Assembly (NCBI RefSeq): GCF_006094695.1
Contig: NZ_CP035103.1
Span: 3,844,001 to 3,908,000 of the forward strand
Reading direction: 5' to 3'
DNA from: Kocuria rosea
GTDB taxonomy: Bacteria > Actinomycetota > Actinomycetes > Actinomycetales > Micrococcaceae
Length of the DNA stretch: 64,000 nt
Within the stretch, counting starts at the first letter, position 1, and each line of letters begins with the position of its first letter. The notes beneath the pieces are model-generated. The model was not told the origin of the DNA. It was given only the letters and a program-made list of their open reading frames with translations, and searched no databases. Of the stretch, positions 50,728 through 59,567 are shown piece by piece. Made by a program: the position numbers and the translations under genes.

Positions 50728-52143
50728 GTGACTGATCGCACCGATCACCCTGACATTCGCACGCTCGGCGAGCTCCGCGCCGCCGGCGTGACCCACCGGA
50801 CGCTGCGCGAGGAGATCCGCGAGAACCTCCTGCGCACGCTGGCCGAGGGCGGTGACCCCTGGCCGGGCCTGCACGGGCTCGGGCGCACGGTCCTGCCGCA
50901 GCTCGAGCGGGCCCTGCTCGCCGGCCACGACGTGGTGCTGCTGGGCGAGCGCGGCCAGGGCAAGACCCGCCTGCTGCGCACCCTCGCCGGCCTGCTCGAC
51001 GAGTGGTCCCCCGCCATCGAGGGGTCGGAGCTCAACGAGCACCCCCTGGAGCCGCTGACCGAGGCGTCGCGGCGCCGGATCCTGCTCGAGGGCGACGAGC
51101 TGCCCGTGGTCTGGCGGCACCGGTCGGAGCGCTACGTCGAGAAGCTCGCCACCCCGGACACGTCCGTGGCGGACCTCATCGGGGACGTGGACCCGATGCG
51201 CGTGGCCGAGGGCCGGCGGCTCGGGGACCCGGAGACCATCCACTACGGGCTCGTGCCCCGCTCGCACCGCGGGATCGTGGCGATCAACGAGCTGCCCGAC
51301 CTCGCCGAGCGCATCCAGGTGGCCATGCTCAACGTGATGGAGGAGCGGGACATCCAGATCCGCGGCTACGTCCTGCGGCTGCCGCTGGACGTCCTCGTGG
51401 TGGCCACGGCCAACCCCGAGGACTACACGAACCGAGGCCGGATCATCACGCCGCTCAAGGACCGGTTCGGCGCCGAGATCCGCACCCACTACCCGCTCGA
51501 GCTGGAGGACGAGATCGCCGTGATCCGCCAGGAGGCCGAGCTGATCGCCGAGGTCCCGGACACGATCCTGGAGACCCTGGCCCGGTTCACCCGCCTCCTG
51601 CGGGAGTCCTCCGCGGTGGACCAGCGCTCGGGGGTGTCGGCGCGCTTCGCCATCGCCGGCGCGGAGACGGTCGCGGCCGCGGCGCTGCGCCGCGCCACGA
51701 TCCGCGGCGAGGCGGAGGCGGTCGCGCGGATGGTGGACATGGAGACGGCCACCGACGTCCTGGCCGGCAAGATCGAGTTCGAGTCCGGCGAGGAGGGCCG
51801 CGAGCGCGCGATCCTCGACCACCTGCTCCGCCGGGCCACCGCCGAGACCGTCCGCGGCCGCTTCCGCGGTCTCGACCTCGGCCCGGTCGTGGAGGCCTTC
51901 GACGGCCGCACGACCGTGTCCACCGGCGACGACGTCTCCGCCCAGGACTTCCTCGCCGGGCTGCCCGAGCTGACGGCCTCCGACGACGACGGGGCCGCGA
52001 CCGCCTACGACGAGATCGCCGCGCGGCTCGGCGCGAGCACGCCGGGCCAGCGCGCCAGCGCGATCGAGCTGGCGCTGGAGGGGCTCTACCTCGCCCAGAA
52101 GATCTCCAAGGACGCCGACGAGGCCGGCACCGTCTACGGCTGA
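50728..52143 (+). CDS. MoxR/magnesium-chelatase-like AAA+ ATPase
   Basis: A 471-residue AAA+ ATPase. Walker A is LLGERGQGKTRLLRTLAG near residue 75. The Walker B and sensor region reads HRGIVAINELPDLAERIQVAMLNVMEERDIQIRG, then VVATANPEDYTNRGRIITPLKDRF. It corresponds to the ChlI/BchI-like partner of VWA proteins. TAGGTT lies 6 bases before GTG 50728, making it leaderless. The VWA gene follows 70 bases later. Such pairs act as metal-insertase or folding/remodelling chaperones. No tetrapyrrole genes are nearby, so chlorophyll-type chelation is unlikely. Confidence 0.9.
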   Translation: MTDRTDHPDIRTLGELRAAGVTHRTLREEIRENLLRTLAEGGDPWPGLHGLGRTVLPQLERALLAGHDVVLLGERGQGKTRLLRTLAGLLDEWSPAIEGSELNEHPLEPLTEASRRRILLEGDELPVVWRHRSERYVEKLATPDTSVADLIGDVDPMRVAEGRRLGDPETIHYGLVPRSHRGIVAINELPDLAERIQVAMLNVMEERDIQIRGYVLRLPLDVLVVATANPEDYTNRGRIITPLKDRFGAEIRTHYPLELEDEIAVIRQEAELIAEVPDTILETLARFTRLLRESSAVDQRSGVSARFAIAGAETVAAAALRRATIRGEAEAVARMVDMETATDVLAGKIEFESGEEGRERAILDHLLRRATAETVRGRFRGLDLGPVVEAFDGRTTVSTGDDVSAQDFLAGLPELTASDDDGAATAYDEIAARLGASTPGQRASAIELALEGLYLAQKISKDADEAGTVYG

Positions 52144-52213
52144 CCGCACGGCCGGCACCAGGACCCGCACCGGGTTCCGCACCGGGACACAGAGAAGACA
52201 CAGAGGGGGCGTC

Positions 52214-54202
52214 ATGCCCGCACACCACCGGTCCTCGAGGTACGGCCGGTACACCGGAGGACCCGATCCGCTGGCCCCGCCGGTGGACCTTTCCGAGGCG
52301 CTCGAGGCCGTCTCCGAGGACGTCATGGCCGGGTACTCGCCGGAGCACGCGCTGCGCGAGTTCCTCCGGCGGGGCGGCCGCGGCCGCGACGGCCTGGACG
52401 ACCTGTCCCGGCGCCTGCAGCAGCGCCGGCGCGAGCTGCTGAAGCGCCACGGCCTGGGCGGCACGCTCGAGGAGGCGAAGAAGCTGCTGGACAAGGCGCT
52501 GCGTCTGGAGCGCGAGCAGTTCCTGCGGGACGCCCGGATGGACCCGATGGACCGCTCCTTCCGGGAGATGCAGCTCGACGGCCTGCCGAGCTCCACGGCC
52601 GCCGCCGTCAGCGAGCTCGCGTCCTACGACTGGCAGTCCGAGTCCGCCCGGGAGGCCTACGAGCAGATCAAGGACCTCCTCGGCCGCGAGCTGCTGGACC
52701 AGCGCTTCGCCGGGATGAAGCAGGCCCTGGAGAACGCCACGGACGCCGACCGGGAGGCCGTGGCCGAGATGCTCCGGGACCTCAACGAGCTGCTCGAGAA
52801 GCACGGGCGGGGCGAGGACACCGAGGAGGACTTCCAGGACTTCATGGCGAAGCACGGGGAGCACTTCCCCGAGAACCCGCAGTCGGTCGACGAGCTGATC
52901 GACGCCCTGGCCCAGCGCGCGGCGGCGGCCCAGCGGATGCTCAACTCCATGTCCCCCGAGCAGCGCCAGGAGCTGATGCAGCTCTCCGCCCAGGCGTTCG
53001 GCTCCCCCGAGCTGATGGACCAGCTCGGCCGGCTCGACGCCAACCTGCAGGGACTGCGCCCCGGCGAGGACTGGGGCGGGTCGGAGGGCTTCGAGGGCCA
53101 GGACGGCCTGGGCCTCGGCGACGGGACGGGCGTGCTCCAGGACATCGCCGAGCTCGACTCCCTCGCCGAGCAGCTGGCGCAGCACCACCGGGGCGCCAAC
53201 CTGGACGACATGGACCTCGACGCGCTCGCACGGCAGCTGGGCGAGGACGCCGCGGTCTCGGCCCGGACCCTCGCCGAGCTGGAGCGGGCGATGCGGGACA
53301 GCGGCTACCTGCAGCGCGGCGCCGACGGGGACCTGCGGCTCTCGCCCCGCGCCGTGCGCCGGATCGGGAAGGCGCTGATGCGGGACGCCGCGCAGAACCT
53401 GTCCTCCCGGACCGGTCAGCGCGACACCCGCCTCGCCGGTGCGGCCGGCGAGCCCTCCGGCGCCACCCGGGAGTGGCAGTTCGGGGACGCCGAGCCGTGG
53501 GACACCACCCGCACCATCACCAACGCGATCCGGCGCACCGCCGCCGAGGGCGGCGACGTCCGGCGCGGGCTGCGCCTCGACGTCCGCGACATCGAGGTCG
53601 CCGAGACCGAGGCGCGCACGCAGGCCGCCGTCGTCCTCCTCGTGGACACCTCGTTCTCCATGGCCGCCGAGGGGCGCTGGGTGCCCATGAAGCGCACGGC
53701 GCTCGCGCTCCACCACCTCGTCTCCACCCGGTTCCGGGGGGACCAGCTGCAGATCGTCGCGTTCGGCCGCTACGCCCGCGCCCTGCCGGTCGACGAGCTC
53801 ACGGGGCTGCCGCCGGTGCGGGAGCAGGGCACCAACCTGCACCACGCCCTGCTGCTCGCCACGCGGTTCTTCCGCAAGCACCCCTCGATGCAGCCCGTCC
53901 TGCTCGTGGTCACCGACGGGGAGCCCACGGCGCACCTGCTGCCCGACGGCGAGAGCTGGTTCTCCTGGCCCACGGAGCCGGAGACCCTGCGCGCCACGGT
54001 CGAGGAGCTCGACCGGCTGGGACGCATGGGGGCCCAGGCGACGTTCTTCCGGCTCGGCGACGACCCGGGGCTGGAGCGGTTCCTGCGGCGGATGGCCGAG
54101 CGGATCGACGGGCGCGTGGTGGCGCCGGACCCGGGGGATCTGGGCTCCGCCGTCCTGGACGAGTACCTCAACGCCCGCGCCGGGGACCCCGACGATCTCT
54201 GA
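52214..54202 (+). CDS. VWA domain protein, partner of the MoxR-like ATPase
   Basis: A 662-residue cytoplasmic protein. A long helical, charged N-terminal half (residues 30-400) includes glutamine- and leucine-rich coiled-coil-like segments. The C-terminal VWA domain has the metal-ion-dependent adhesion motif DTSFSMAAEG (DxSxS) near residue 478 and VTDGEPTAHL near 572. It corresponds to ChlD/CoxE-like partners. ATG 52214 is supported by GAGGGGG upstream. The 70-base gap contains a GCACCGGG-type repeat only. Confidence 0.88.
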   Translation: MPAHHRSSRYGRYTGGPDPLAPPVDLSEALEAVSEDVMAGYSPEHALREFLRRGGRGRDGLDDLSRRLQQRRRELLKRHGLGGTLEEAKKLLDKALRLEREQFLRDARMDPMDRSFREMQLDGLPSSTAAAVSELASYDWQSESAREAYEQIKDLLGRELLDQRFAGMKQALENATDADREAVAEMLRDLNELLEKHGRGEDTEEDFQDFMAKHGEHFPENPQSVDELIDALAQRAAAAQRMLNSMSPEQRQELMQLSAQAFGSPELMDQLGRLDANLQGLRPGEDWGGSEGFEGQDGLGLGDGTGVLQDIAELDSLAEQLAQHHRGANLDDMDLDALARQLGEDAAVSARTLAELERAMRDSGYLQRGADGDLRLSPRAVRRIGKALMRDAAQNLSSRTGQRDTRLAGAAGEPSGATREWQFGDAEPWDTTRTITNAIRRTAAEGGDVRRGLRLDVRDIEVAETEARTQAAVVLLVDTSFSMAAEGRWVPMKRTALALHHLVSTRFRGDQLQIVAFGRYARALPVDELTGLPPVREQGTNLHHALLLATRFFRKHPSMQPVLLVVTDGEPTAHLLPDGESWFSWPTEPETLRATVEELDRLGRMGAQATFFRLGDDPGLERFLRRMAERIDGRVVAPDPGDLGSAVLDEYLNARAGDPDDL

Positions 54203-54223
54203 GCGGACTCCCGGCGAGCCCGG

Positions 54224-55318
54224 TCAGCGGGCCGCGGTGGAGCCCCCGTCGGCCGGCGGGGTGGGGTCGGACGGGCCGGACGGTCCCGCGCCCTCCTCCC
54301 CCGAGGACGCCGCCGAGGAGTGCTTCCCGTGGTGCTCGTCCTGCGCCTCGTGGGCGCCGTGGGCGGCGTGCTCGGCCTCGTGCTCGCCCTTGCCGAAGGG
54401 CAGCAGCTCCCAGACCAGCACCAGGACGGCGCCCCAGGCCAGGCCCAGGACGGCGGAGAAGAAGGTGTTCGTGAGCCAGGCGAGCGCCGCGCCGAGACCG
54501 CCGGGGACGGCGTCGTGCACGAGCACCTCCACGTGGTGGACGGCCTCGTACGGGGCGTGCCAGCCCAGGTCGTCGAGGCCGACGAGGACGATGTGCCCGC
54601 CCACCCAGATCATGGCGGCGGTGCCCACGACCGAGATGACCGTGAGCAGCCCGGGCATGCCCTTCACCAGGCCGTGGCCGATCTTCTGCGTGGTCGGGGA
54701 GGACCGTCCGGCCAGGTGCAGGCCGAAGTCGTCCATCCGGATGATCAGCGCCACCACCCCGTAGACCAGGACGGTGATGCCGATGGCCACGACCACCAGG
54801 ATGGCCGCCCGCGAGAGCAGCGGCTCGCCGGCCACCTCGTTGAGGGAGATGACCATGATCTCGGCCGAGAGGATCAGGTCGGTGCGCACCGCGCCCCCGA
54901 CCATCGTGTCCTCCGCGTCCTTGCCCTTCTCGACCACGGGGGTCTTGGTCTTGGCCCCGTGGCCCGAGATCTTCGACCAGATCTTCTCGGCCCCCTCGAA
55001 GCACAGGTAGCTGCCGCCGAGCATGAGGATCGGGGTGAGCAGCCACGGCGCGAACTGGCTCAGCAGCAGGATGACCGGGAGGATGAAGATGAGCTTGTTG
55101 CGCAGCGAGCCCTTGGTGATGCGCCAGATGATGGGCAGCTCGCGGGCCGGGGAGACGTCCTGGACGTACTGCGGGGTCACGGCGGTGTCGTCGACGACGA
55201 CGCCGGCGGCCTTCATGCTCGCCCGGCCCGCCGCCGCGCCGATGTCGTCCACGGAGGCGGCGGTGACGCGGGCCAGGGCGGCGACGTCGTCCAGCAGGGC
55301 CATCAGACCGCCGCTCAT
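54224..55318 (-). CDS. DUF808 (YedI-like) membrane protein
   Basis: A 364-residue integral membrane protein of the DUF808 family: LLDDVAALARVTAASVDDIGAAAGRAS, VVVDDTAVTPQYVQ, RELPIIWRITKGSLRNK, LGGSYLCFEGAEKIW, RTDLILSAEIMVISLNEV. About seven hydrophobic segments follow. The C-terminal 40 residues are His/Glu/Gly rich. Function unknown. The ATG overlaps the stop of a 20-residue ORF (ATGA) and also has GGAGG upstream. Confidence 0.9.
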   Translation of the reverse strand: MSGGLMALLDDVAALARVTAASVDDIGAAAGRASMKAAGVVVDDTAVTPQYVQDVSPARELPIIWRITKGSLRNKLIFILPVILLLSQFAPWLLTPILMLGGSYLCFEGAEKIWSKISGHGAKTKTPVVEKGKDAEDTMVGGAVRTDLILSAEIMVISLNEVAGEPLLSRAAILVVVAIGITVLVYGVVALIIRMDDFGLHLAGRSSPTTQKIGHGLVKGMPGLLTVISVVGTAAMIWVGGHIVLVGLDDLGWHAPYEAVHHVEVLVHDAVPGGLGAALAWLTNTFFSAVLGLAWGAVLVLVWELLPFGKGEHEAEHAAHGAHEAQDEHHGKHSSAASSGEEGAGPSGPSDPTPPADGGSTAAR

Positions 55319-55377
55319 CGGAGGGCCTCCGGCGCGGTCTCAACAGGGGCGGGCGGAGCCGCGGTGGTGATCAGCAT
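55315..55377 (-). CDS. Putative 20-residue leaderless ORF coupled to DUF808 gene
   Basis: ATG at 55377 starts a 20-codon ORF (MLITTAAPPAPVETAPEALR). TACTCT (55389-55384) lies 6 bases before it. Its TGA overlaps the DUF808 ATG as ATGA. The peptide is Ala/Pro rich and may matter only as a translated leader. It is not distinguishable from chance by composition. Confidence 0.4.
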   Translation of the reverse strand: MLITTAAPPAPVETAPEALR

Positions 55378-55525
55378 GATGACAGAGTAGGGCCTCGGAC
55401 GCCCGGATGCTCCCGCGCGGGACGAACGGGCACCGATGTCCTGCCGTTCCGCGGAGCCGGTGCCGTGCGCCCGGCGCCGGACCGTCCACCCCCGACCAGG
55501 TAGCACCGACCAGGAGGCACCCCGC

Positions 55526-56245
55526 ATGGACCCCGTTCACCCTGCCGCCGGACCGGCGGGGGCGCGACCGCCCGCGCCGTCGCCCGCTCCGCACGTCGTC
55601 GTCCTCCCCGGCGGCGGGTACGCCCGGCACGCGGACCACGAGGGCGAACCCGTGGCCGAGTGGCTCCGCGGCCTCGGCCTCTCCGCCGGCGTCCTCCGCT
55701 ATCCCGTGCACGCCAGGCACCCCGCCCCCGTGGACGCGGTGCGCGCCGAGGTGCGCCGGGTCAGGGCGGCCGGGGCCGGGCGGGTCGTCCTGCTGGGGTT
55801 CTCCGCCGGCGGGCACCTGGCCGGGCACGCCGCGCTCACCGCACCGGCCTCGGGGCCCGAGCGGGTCGACGCCGTGGTCCTGGGCTACCCGGTGGTGTCC
55901 ATGCAGCTCGACACGCACCGGGGGTCGCAGGAGGAGCTCCTGGGCCCGGGGCCCGCCGCCGAGGTGCGGGCGGCCACGTCCCTCGACCGGCTGGTGACCC
56001 GGGCCGCGCCGCCCTTCTTCGTGTGGCACACCGCCGACGACGCGTCCGTGCCCGTGCAGCACTCCTACCTGCTGGCCCAGGCGCTGGCGCGCCGGGGCGT
56101 GCCCCACGCCCTCCACGTCTTTCCCCGCGGACCGCACGGTCTCGGACTGGCCGGCGGCACCGGTGAGCCCGCGGCCTGGCCGGCGCTGTGCGCCGCGTGG
56201 CTGGCCGGCCTGGCGGAGGACGTCACGCCGCCCGCCGCCCGGTGA
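55526..56245 (+). CDS. Alpha/beta hydrolase (acetyl esterase-like)
   Basis: A 239-residue alpha/beta hydrolase. VVVLPGGGYARHADHEGEPV is the oxyanion region (the GGGY variant of HGGG). VLLGFSAGGHLAGHAA is the nucleophile elbow. FFVWHTADDASVPV holds the acid and FPRGPHGLGLA the His. This pattern is typical of BD-FAE/acetyl-xylan-esterase-like enzymes. AGGAGG precedes ATG 55526. The frame remains open upstream without another ribosome site. It appears monocistronic. Confidence 0.88.
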   Translation: MDPVHPAAGPAGARPPAPSPAPHVVVLPGGGYARHADHEGEPVAEWLRGLGLSAGVLRYPVHARHPAPVDAVRAEVRRVRAAGAGRVVLLGFSAGGHLAGHAALTAPASGPERVDAVVLGYPVVSMQLDTHRGSQEELLGPGPAAEVRAATSLDRLVTRAAPPFFVWHTADDASVPVQHSYLLAQALARRGVPHALHVFPRGPHGLGLAGGTGEPAAWPALCAAWLAGLAEDVTPPAAR

Positions 56246-56309
56246 GGCCTGTCGGCCGCCGACGCACCCTCGAGCAGGCCCACCCGCCCGGGGTCCGGCC
56301 GCCGCCCCT

Positions 56310-56350
56310 CCGGTCCGCGCCGCGGCGTGGCGCTCCTCGGCGCGGACCGG
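56310..56350. terminator. Perfect 13-bp hairpin terminator between convergent genes
   Basis: CCGGTCCGCGCCG and CGGCGCGGACCGG pair perfectly with a 15-base loop. Confidence 0.7.
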
Positions 56351-56363
56351 AAGACGGACCGGC

Positions 56364-57191
56364 TCACGCGGCCAGCACGCGCGACCTGGGGACGCGGCGC
56401 CGCCCGGACCCGGCCTGCTCCACGAACGCGGAGAACAGCCGCCCCCGGTCCGCGGCCGAGCCGTGGGAGTCCTCCGGGTGCCACTGCACCCCGACGGCCC
56501 AGGTGCGGTCCAGGTGCTCCGTCGCCTCGACCACGCCGTCCTCGGCCACGGCGGTGACGCGCAGCTCGGGGGCCACGACCCCTATGGCCTGGTGGTGGCC
56601 CGACCGGACGGTGAGCCGCCGGCCGCCGAAGACGGCGGCCAGCCTGCTCCCGGGCTCCAGGGCGACCTCCTCCTCGGGGCACACCGGGTCCCCCGGCGCA
56701 CCGCGGTGTCCGTGGCCGGTGCCGGGATCAGGGACGAGAGTTCCCCCGCAGGCCAGGTTGAGCAACTGGGCCCCCCGTCCGATCGCCAGCAGCGGGGCGT
56801 CGCGGTCGAGGCTCTGCTCGAGGAGGTCCACGGTGTAGAGATCGGCGCGCCGGTCGACCCCGTACCCGTTGGGCACGGGCCCGCCCGCCCCGTAGAGGGC
56901 AGGGTCGACGTCCCCTCCTCCGAGCACCAGCACCGCGTCCGCGGAGGCGGTGACGGCGGGGTCCGGCAGCTCCCGGGCACTGGAGTCGACCAGGATCGGC
57001 CGGGCCCCGGTGTTGACCAGGCACTGCAGCGCGGTGCGGGTGCGGCGGCGCATCAGGTCCCGGGTCTGCGGGGTGAGGCCCGGGAAGTTCAGCGACACCA
57101 CGGTCGCCACGGTGGGCGCACTGGCACGGAGGCTCCACAGTCCTACGGGAGTCACCTCGTGCGCATTCAGATGAACGGCCTGTCGGTTCAT
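56364..57191 (-). CDS. Class I glutamine amidotransferase-like (peptidase C26/PuuD fold), catalytic Cys missing
   Basis: A 275-residue protein of the gamma-glutamyl-GABA hydrolase fold: LVLGGGDVDPALYG near residue 88, LYTVDLLEQSLDRDAPLLAIGRGAQ..., then ACGGTLVPD, VRSGHHQAIGVV and AVGVQWHPEDS. The nucleophile elbow that normally reads GICRGMQ is AIGRGAQ here, with Gly138 in place of Cys. Hydrolysis by the usual mechanism is therefore not expected, although the His-x-Glu dyad is kept. AGGAG precedes the ATG. The upstream intergenic region is long. Confidence 0.85.
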   Translation of the reverse strand: MNRQAVHLNAHEVTPVGLWSLRASAPTVATVVSLNFPGLTPQTRDLMRRRTRTALQCLVNTGARPILVDSSARELPDPAVTASADAVLVLGGGDVDPALYGAGGPVPNGYGVDRRADLYTVDLLEQSLDRDAPLLAIGRGAQLLNLACGGTLVPDPGTGHGHRGAPGDPVCPEEEVALEPGSRLAAVFGGRRLTVRSGHHQAIGVVAPELRVTAVAEDGVVEATEHLDRTWAVGVQWHPEDSHGSAADRGRLFSAFVEQAGSGRRRVPRSRVLAA

Positions 57192-57668
57192 GCTGTCATC
57201 TCCTGTTCGATCATGAGGTCCTCGCTCCGTGCCGGGTGGCGGGCGCACGCGGCGCCGCCGGGGCGGTCGGAGGGAGGAGGAGTTCAGGCCCGAAGCGTTT
57301 TCGGGGGCACCTGGTGAGTTGTTGCGGAGCTGAACGGTGGCGGTGGAGCCGACCGGGATGGGAGCGGCGGACACCGGGGTGAACGGCGGTCGCCCTTCAC
57401 GCGATGCACCGGGGAAGTTCGCGTCCCCCGAGTGGTGCAGATCACTCTGCCCGAGGCGGAAGGGGGTGCGCCCCTCTTTTCCGGAAGAACATTGCCGATT
57501 CTTCACGATCCACGAAAATCGGCTGTCGGAATGCGGGGACGGGGCCCGGGCAGCGGCGGGCGGTCCCCGGCGCCGGGGTCGGTCCGCTCGCGCCCGTGCG
57601 CCCCGGGATCCGCGCCGGGGCGTTCCCTCGGGCCGGGCGGGACGCCCGCACGCCGCCTCCGAGCGGGT
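57192..57668. other. Long intergenic region, no gene supported
   Basis: About 480 bases with locally lower GC (around 57480-57530). CGAAGCGTTTTCG at 57291-57303 has CGAA/TTCG arms and resembles a LacI-type operator for the amidotransferase-like gene. No convincing ORF was found on either strand. Confidence 0.4.
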
Positions 57669-58706
57669 CTACAGCGCGGGATCGATCATCGTCATGCCGG
57701 CGACCGTCGCGGTGTCGAACACCGGCAGCAGCGCCGCCGCCTCGTCGAGCCCGATGGTGCGCTCGATGAGCTTCTGGGGATGCAGTGCGCCCTGCTCGAT
57801 GAGCGCCATCATGGCCGGATAGTCGGCCGCGGCCATGCCGTGGCTGCCGAGCAGGTCCAGCTCCCAGCCGATGACCCGCGCCATCGGCACGCGCGGATGG
57901 CCCTCGACCGGCGGCAGCAGGCCGATCTGGACGTGCCGGCCCCGCCGGCGCAGGCTGAGGACCGCGTCGGCGCAGGTCTGCTCGCTGCCCACGGCGTCGA
58001 CGGCGACGTGGCCGCCCCCGCCGGTGAGGGCGGCGACCGCCGCGGGGACGTCGCGCCCGTCCGCGCGCAGCGTGTGCTCCGCGCCGAGCTCGCGGGCGAG
58101 GGCGAGCGCCTCCGGGTTGCGGTCGACCGCGATCACGCGTCCGCCCAGTGCCCGGGCGATCATCACCACGCTGAGCCCCACCCCGCCGGCTCCGAGCACG
58201 GTGACCCACTCCCCCTCGGCGAGGCGCGCCCGGTCGGCCAGGGCCCGGTACGCCGTGGCGAACCGGCACCCCAGCGCGGCCGCGGTGGCGAGGTCGACGT
58301 GCTCGGGGACGGCCACGAGGTTCGTGTCGGCCCCGTGCAGGGCGACGTACTCGGCGAAGGACCCCCAGTGGGTGAACCCCGGCTGCTGCTGATCGGGGCA
58401 GACCTGCGCGTTGCCGGAACGGCACCACTCGCACCGGCCGCAGCCGCAGACGAAGGGGACGGTCACCCGGTCCCCGGTGCTCCACCGGCGCACGCCCGCC
58501 CCCACCGCGACGACCACCCCGGCCAGCTCGTGCCCGGGGACGTGGGGCAGCGCGATCTCGTCGTGCCCAGCCCAGGCGTGCCAGTCGCTGCGGCACAGGC
58601 CCGTGGCCTCCACCCGGACGACCACCCCGTCGGGCGGTGCCGTGGGCTCGGCGACGTCACGGACCTCCGGCCGGCCCCGGACAGCATCGATCACCACTGC
58701 GCGCAT
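57669..58706 (-). CDS. Zinc-dependent alcohol dehydrogenase
   Basis: A 345-residue medium-chain dehydrogenase with intact zinc sites: the catalytic Cys in GLCRSDWHAW and GHE in VPGHELAG, and the structural cysteines in VCGCGRCEWCRSGNAQVC. The cofactor motif is VLGAGGVGLSVV. GRVIAVDRN suggests NAD rather than NADP. The substrate is unknown. GAGAGT lies 6 bases before the ATG, a weak leaderless-type box. The C-terminus ends FDTATVAGMTMIDPAL. Confidence 0.92.
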   Translation of the reverse strand: MRAVVIDAVRGRPEVRDVAEPTAPPDGVVVRVEATGLCRSDWHAWAGHDEIALPHVPGHELAGVVVAVGAGVRRWSTGDRVTVPFVCGCGRCEWCRSGNAQVCPDQQQPGFTHWGSFAEYVALHGADTNLVAVPEHVDLATAAALGCRFATAYRALADRARLAEGEWVTVLGAGGVGLSVVMIARALGGRVIAVDRNPEALALARELGAEHTLRADGRDVPAAVAALTGGGGHVAVDAVGSEQTCADAVLSLRRRGRHVQIGLLPPVEGHPRVPMARVIGWELDLLGSHGMAAADYPAMMALIEQGALHPQKLIERTIGLDEAAALLPVFDTATVAGMTMIDPAL

Positions 58707-58959
58707 GCCCCCACTCTCCCACGCCCGTGCGGCACCGGCAGGGGTGTGAGCAAGGAGACAGCGCTCGTCGATGCGTCACTCGGCGCCGTGGTGGTAGACC
58801 GGTCGTTGGAGACACCGTGTGCTGACCGTGCGGCGCGACCTGCTGGGGCATTCTGCCCCCGTCGGGCCCGTGACAGCGATCCCGGCTCCGCCCGGGGAGC
58901 GCGCCGCCGCTCTCCTCGCTGTTCGCCTTCCCCATCAGCCCGTGCCCGGAGGAGCCCCG
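58707..58959. other. Intergenic region with possible leader ORF
   Basis: A 253-base gap. The one item of note is a plus-strand ORF at 58771-58797 encoding MRHSAPWW, with AAGGAGA 12 bases upstream and two adjacent Trp codons before the stop. The spacing is long and I cannot show it is translated. Confidence 0.25.
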
Positions 58960-59418
58960 TTGAGTGTGAAGCAGTTCTTGGACGCCTACGGCCGGAGCCG
59001 GACCGCCTCCCCCTCGGTACGGGTCTTCGCCGGCGTGGCGGACACCCCGCGCACCCCGGCCCCGACGTGGTGGAACCACCCGGTGACGATCATGTTCGTC
59101 GCGGTGATCGGCGCGGCCCTCTCCTTCACCACCCCCGCCCTGCCGGCGCTGTCGGGACTCCTGGTCGCGATCTCCGGCGTGGCCCTGGCGTCCCTGGCCG
59201 AGATCGACCGTGGACGGTGGTCGGCCAGTCGCGCGCGCGCCGTCGAGGAGTCGGTGTGGATCGCCGATCAGTGCGGGTACCGCGTGGACACCGCCGGTGG
59301 AGCCCTGCGGTGGAGGAACGACGACCGGAGCATGGTCGCCCGGCTCGGTCACCGCGGTGGCGGGTGGGACCTGCTCCTGCTCGACATCGAAGCCCCGGCT
59401 CTCGGGAGCGACCGCTGA
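58960..59418 (+). CDS. Hypothetical membrane protein
   Basis: A 152-residue protein with two hydrophobic segments near residues 45-85 (IMFVAVIGAALSFTTPALPAL and GLLVAISGVALASLAE) flanked by charged ends. GGAGGAG is 5 bases before TTG 58960. GTG 58966 is the alternative. The frame extends back to 58819 without a ribosome site. No family recognised. Confidence 0.6.
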   Translation: MSVKQFLDAYGRSRTASPSVRVFAGVADTPRTPAPTWWNHPVTIMFVAVIGAALSFTTPALPALSGLLVAISGVALASLAEIDRGRWSASRARAVEESVWIADQCGYRVDTAGGALRWRNDDRSMVARLGHRGGGWDLLLLDIEAPALGSDR

Positions 59419-59567
59419 CGAAGGCCTTCTCCCGCCCCGTCCTCTGATCGTCACCTCGCGCCGGGCGGCATTGGCGCCCGTCCGCGGCCCGGCGGCCCGT
59501 TGCGCGCAGCACGGGCACGATGTCGGTCACCGAGGTCCCCGGGGCGGAGCAGTGGGCGTTCCAGGCG

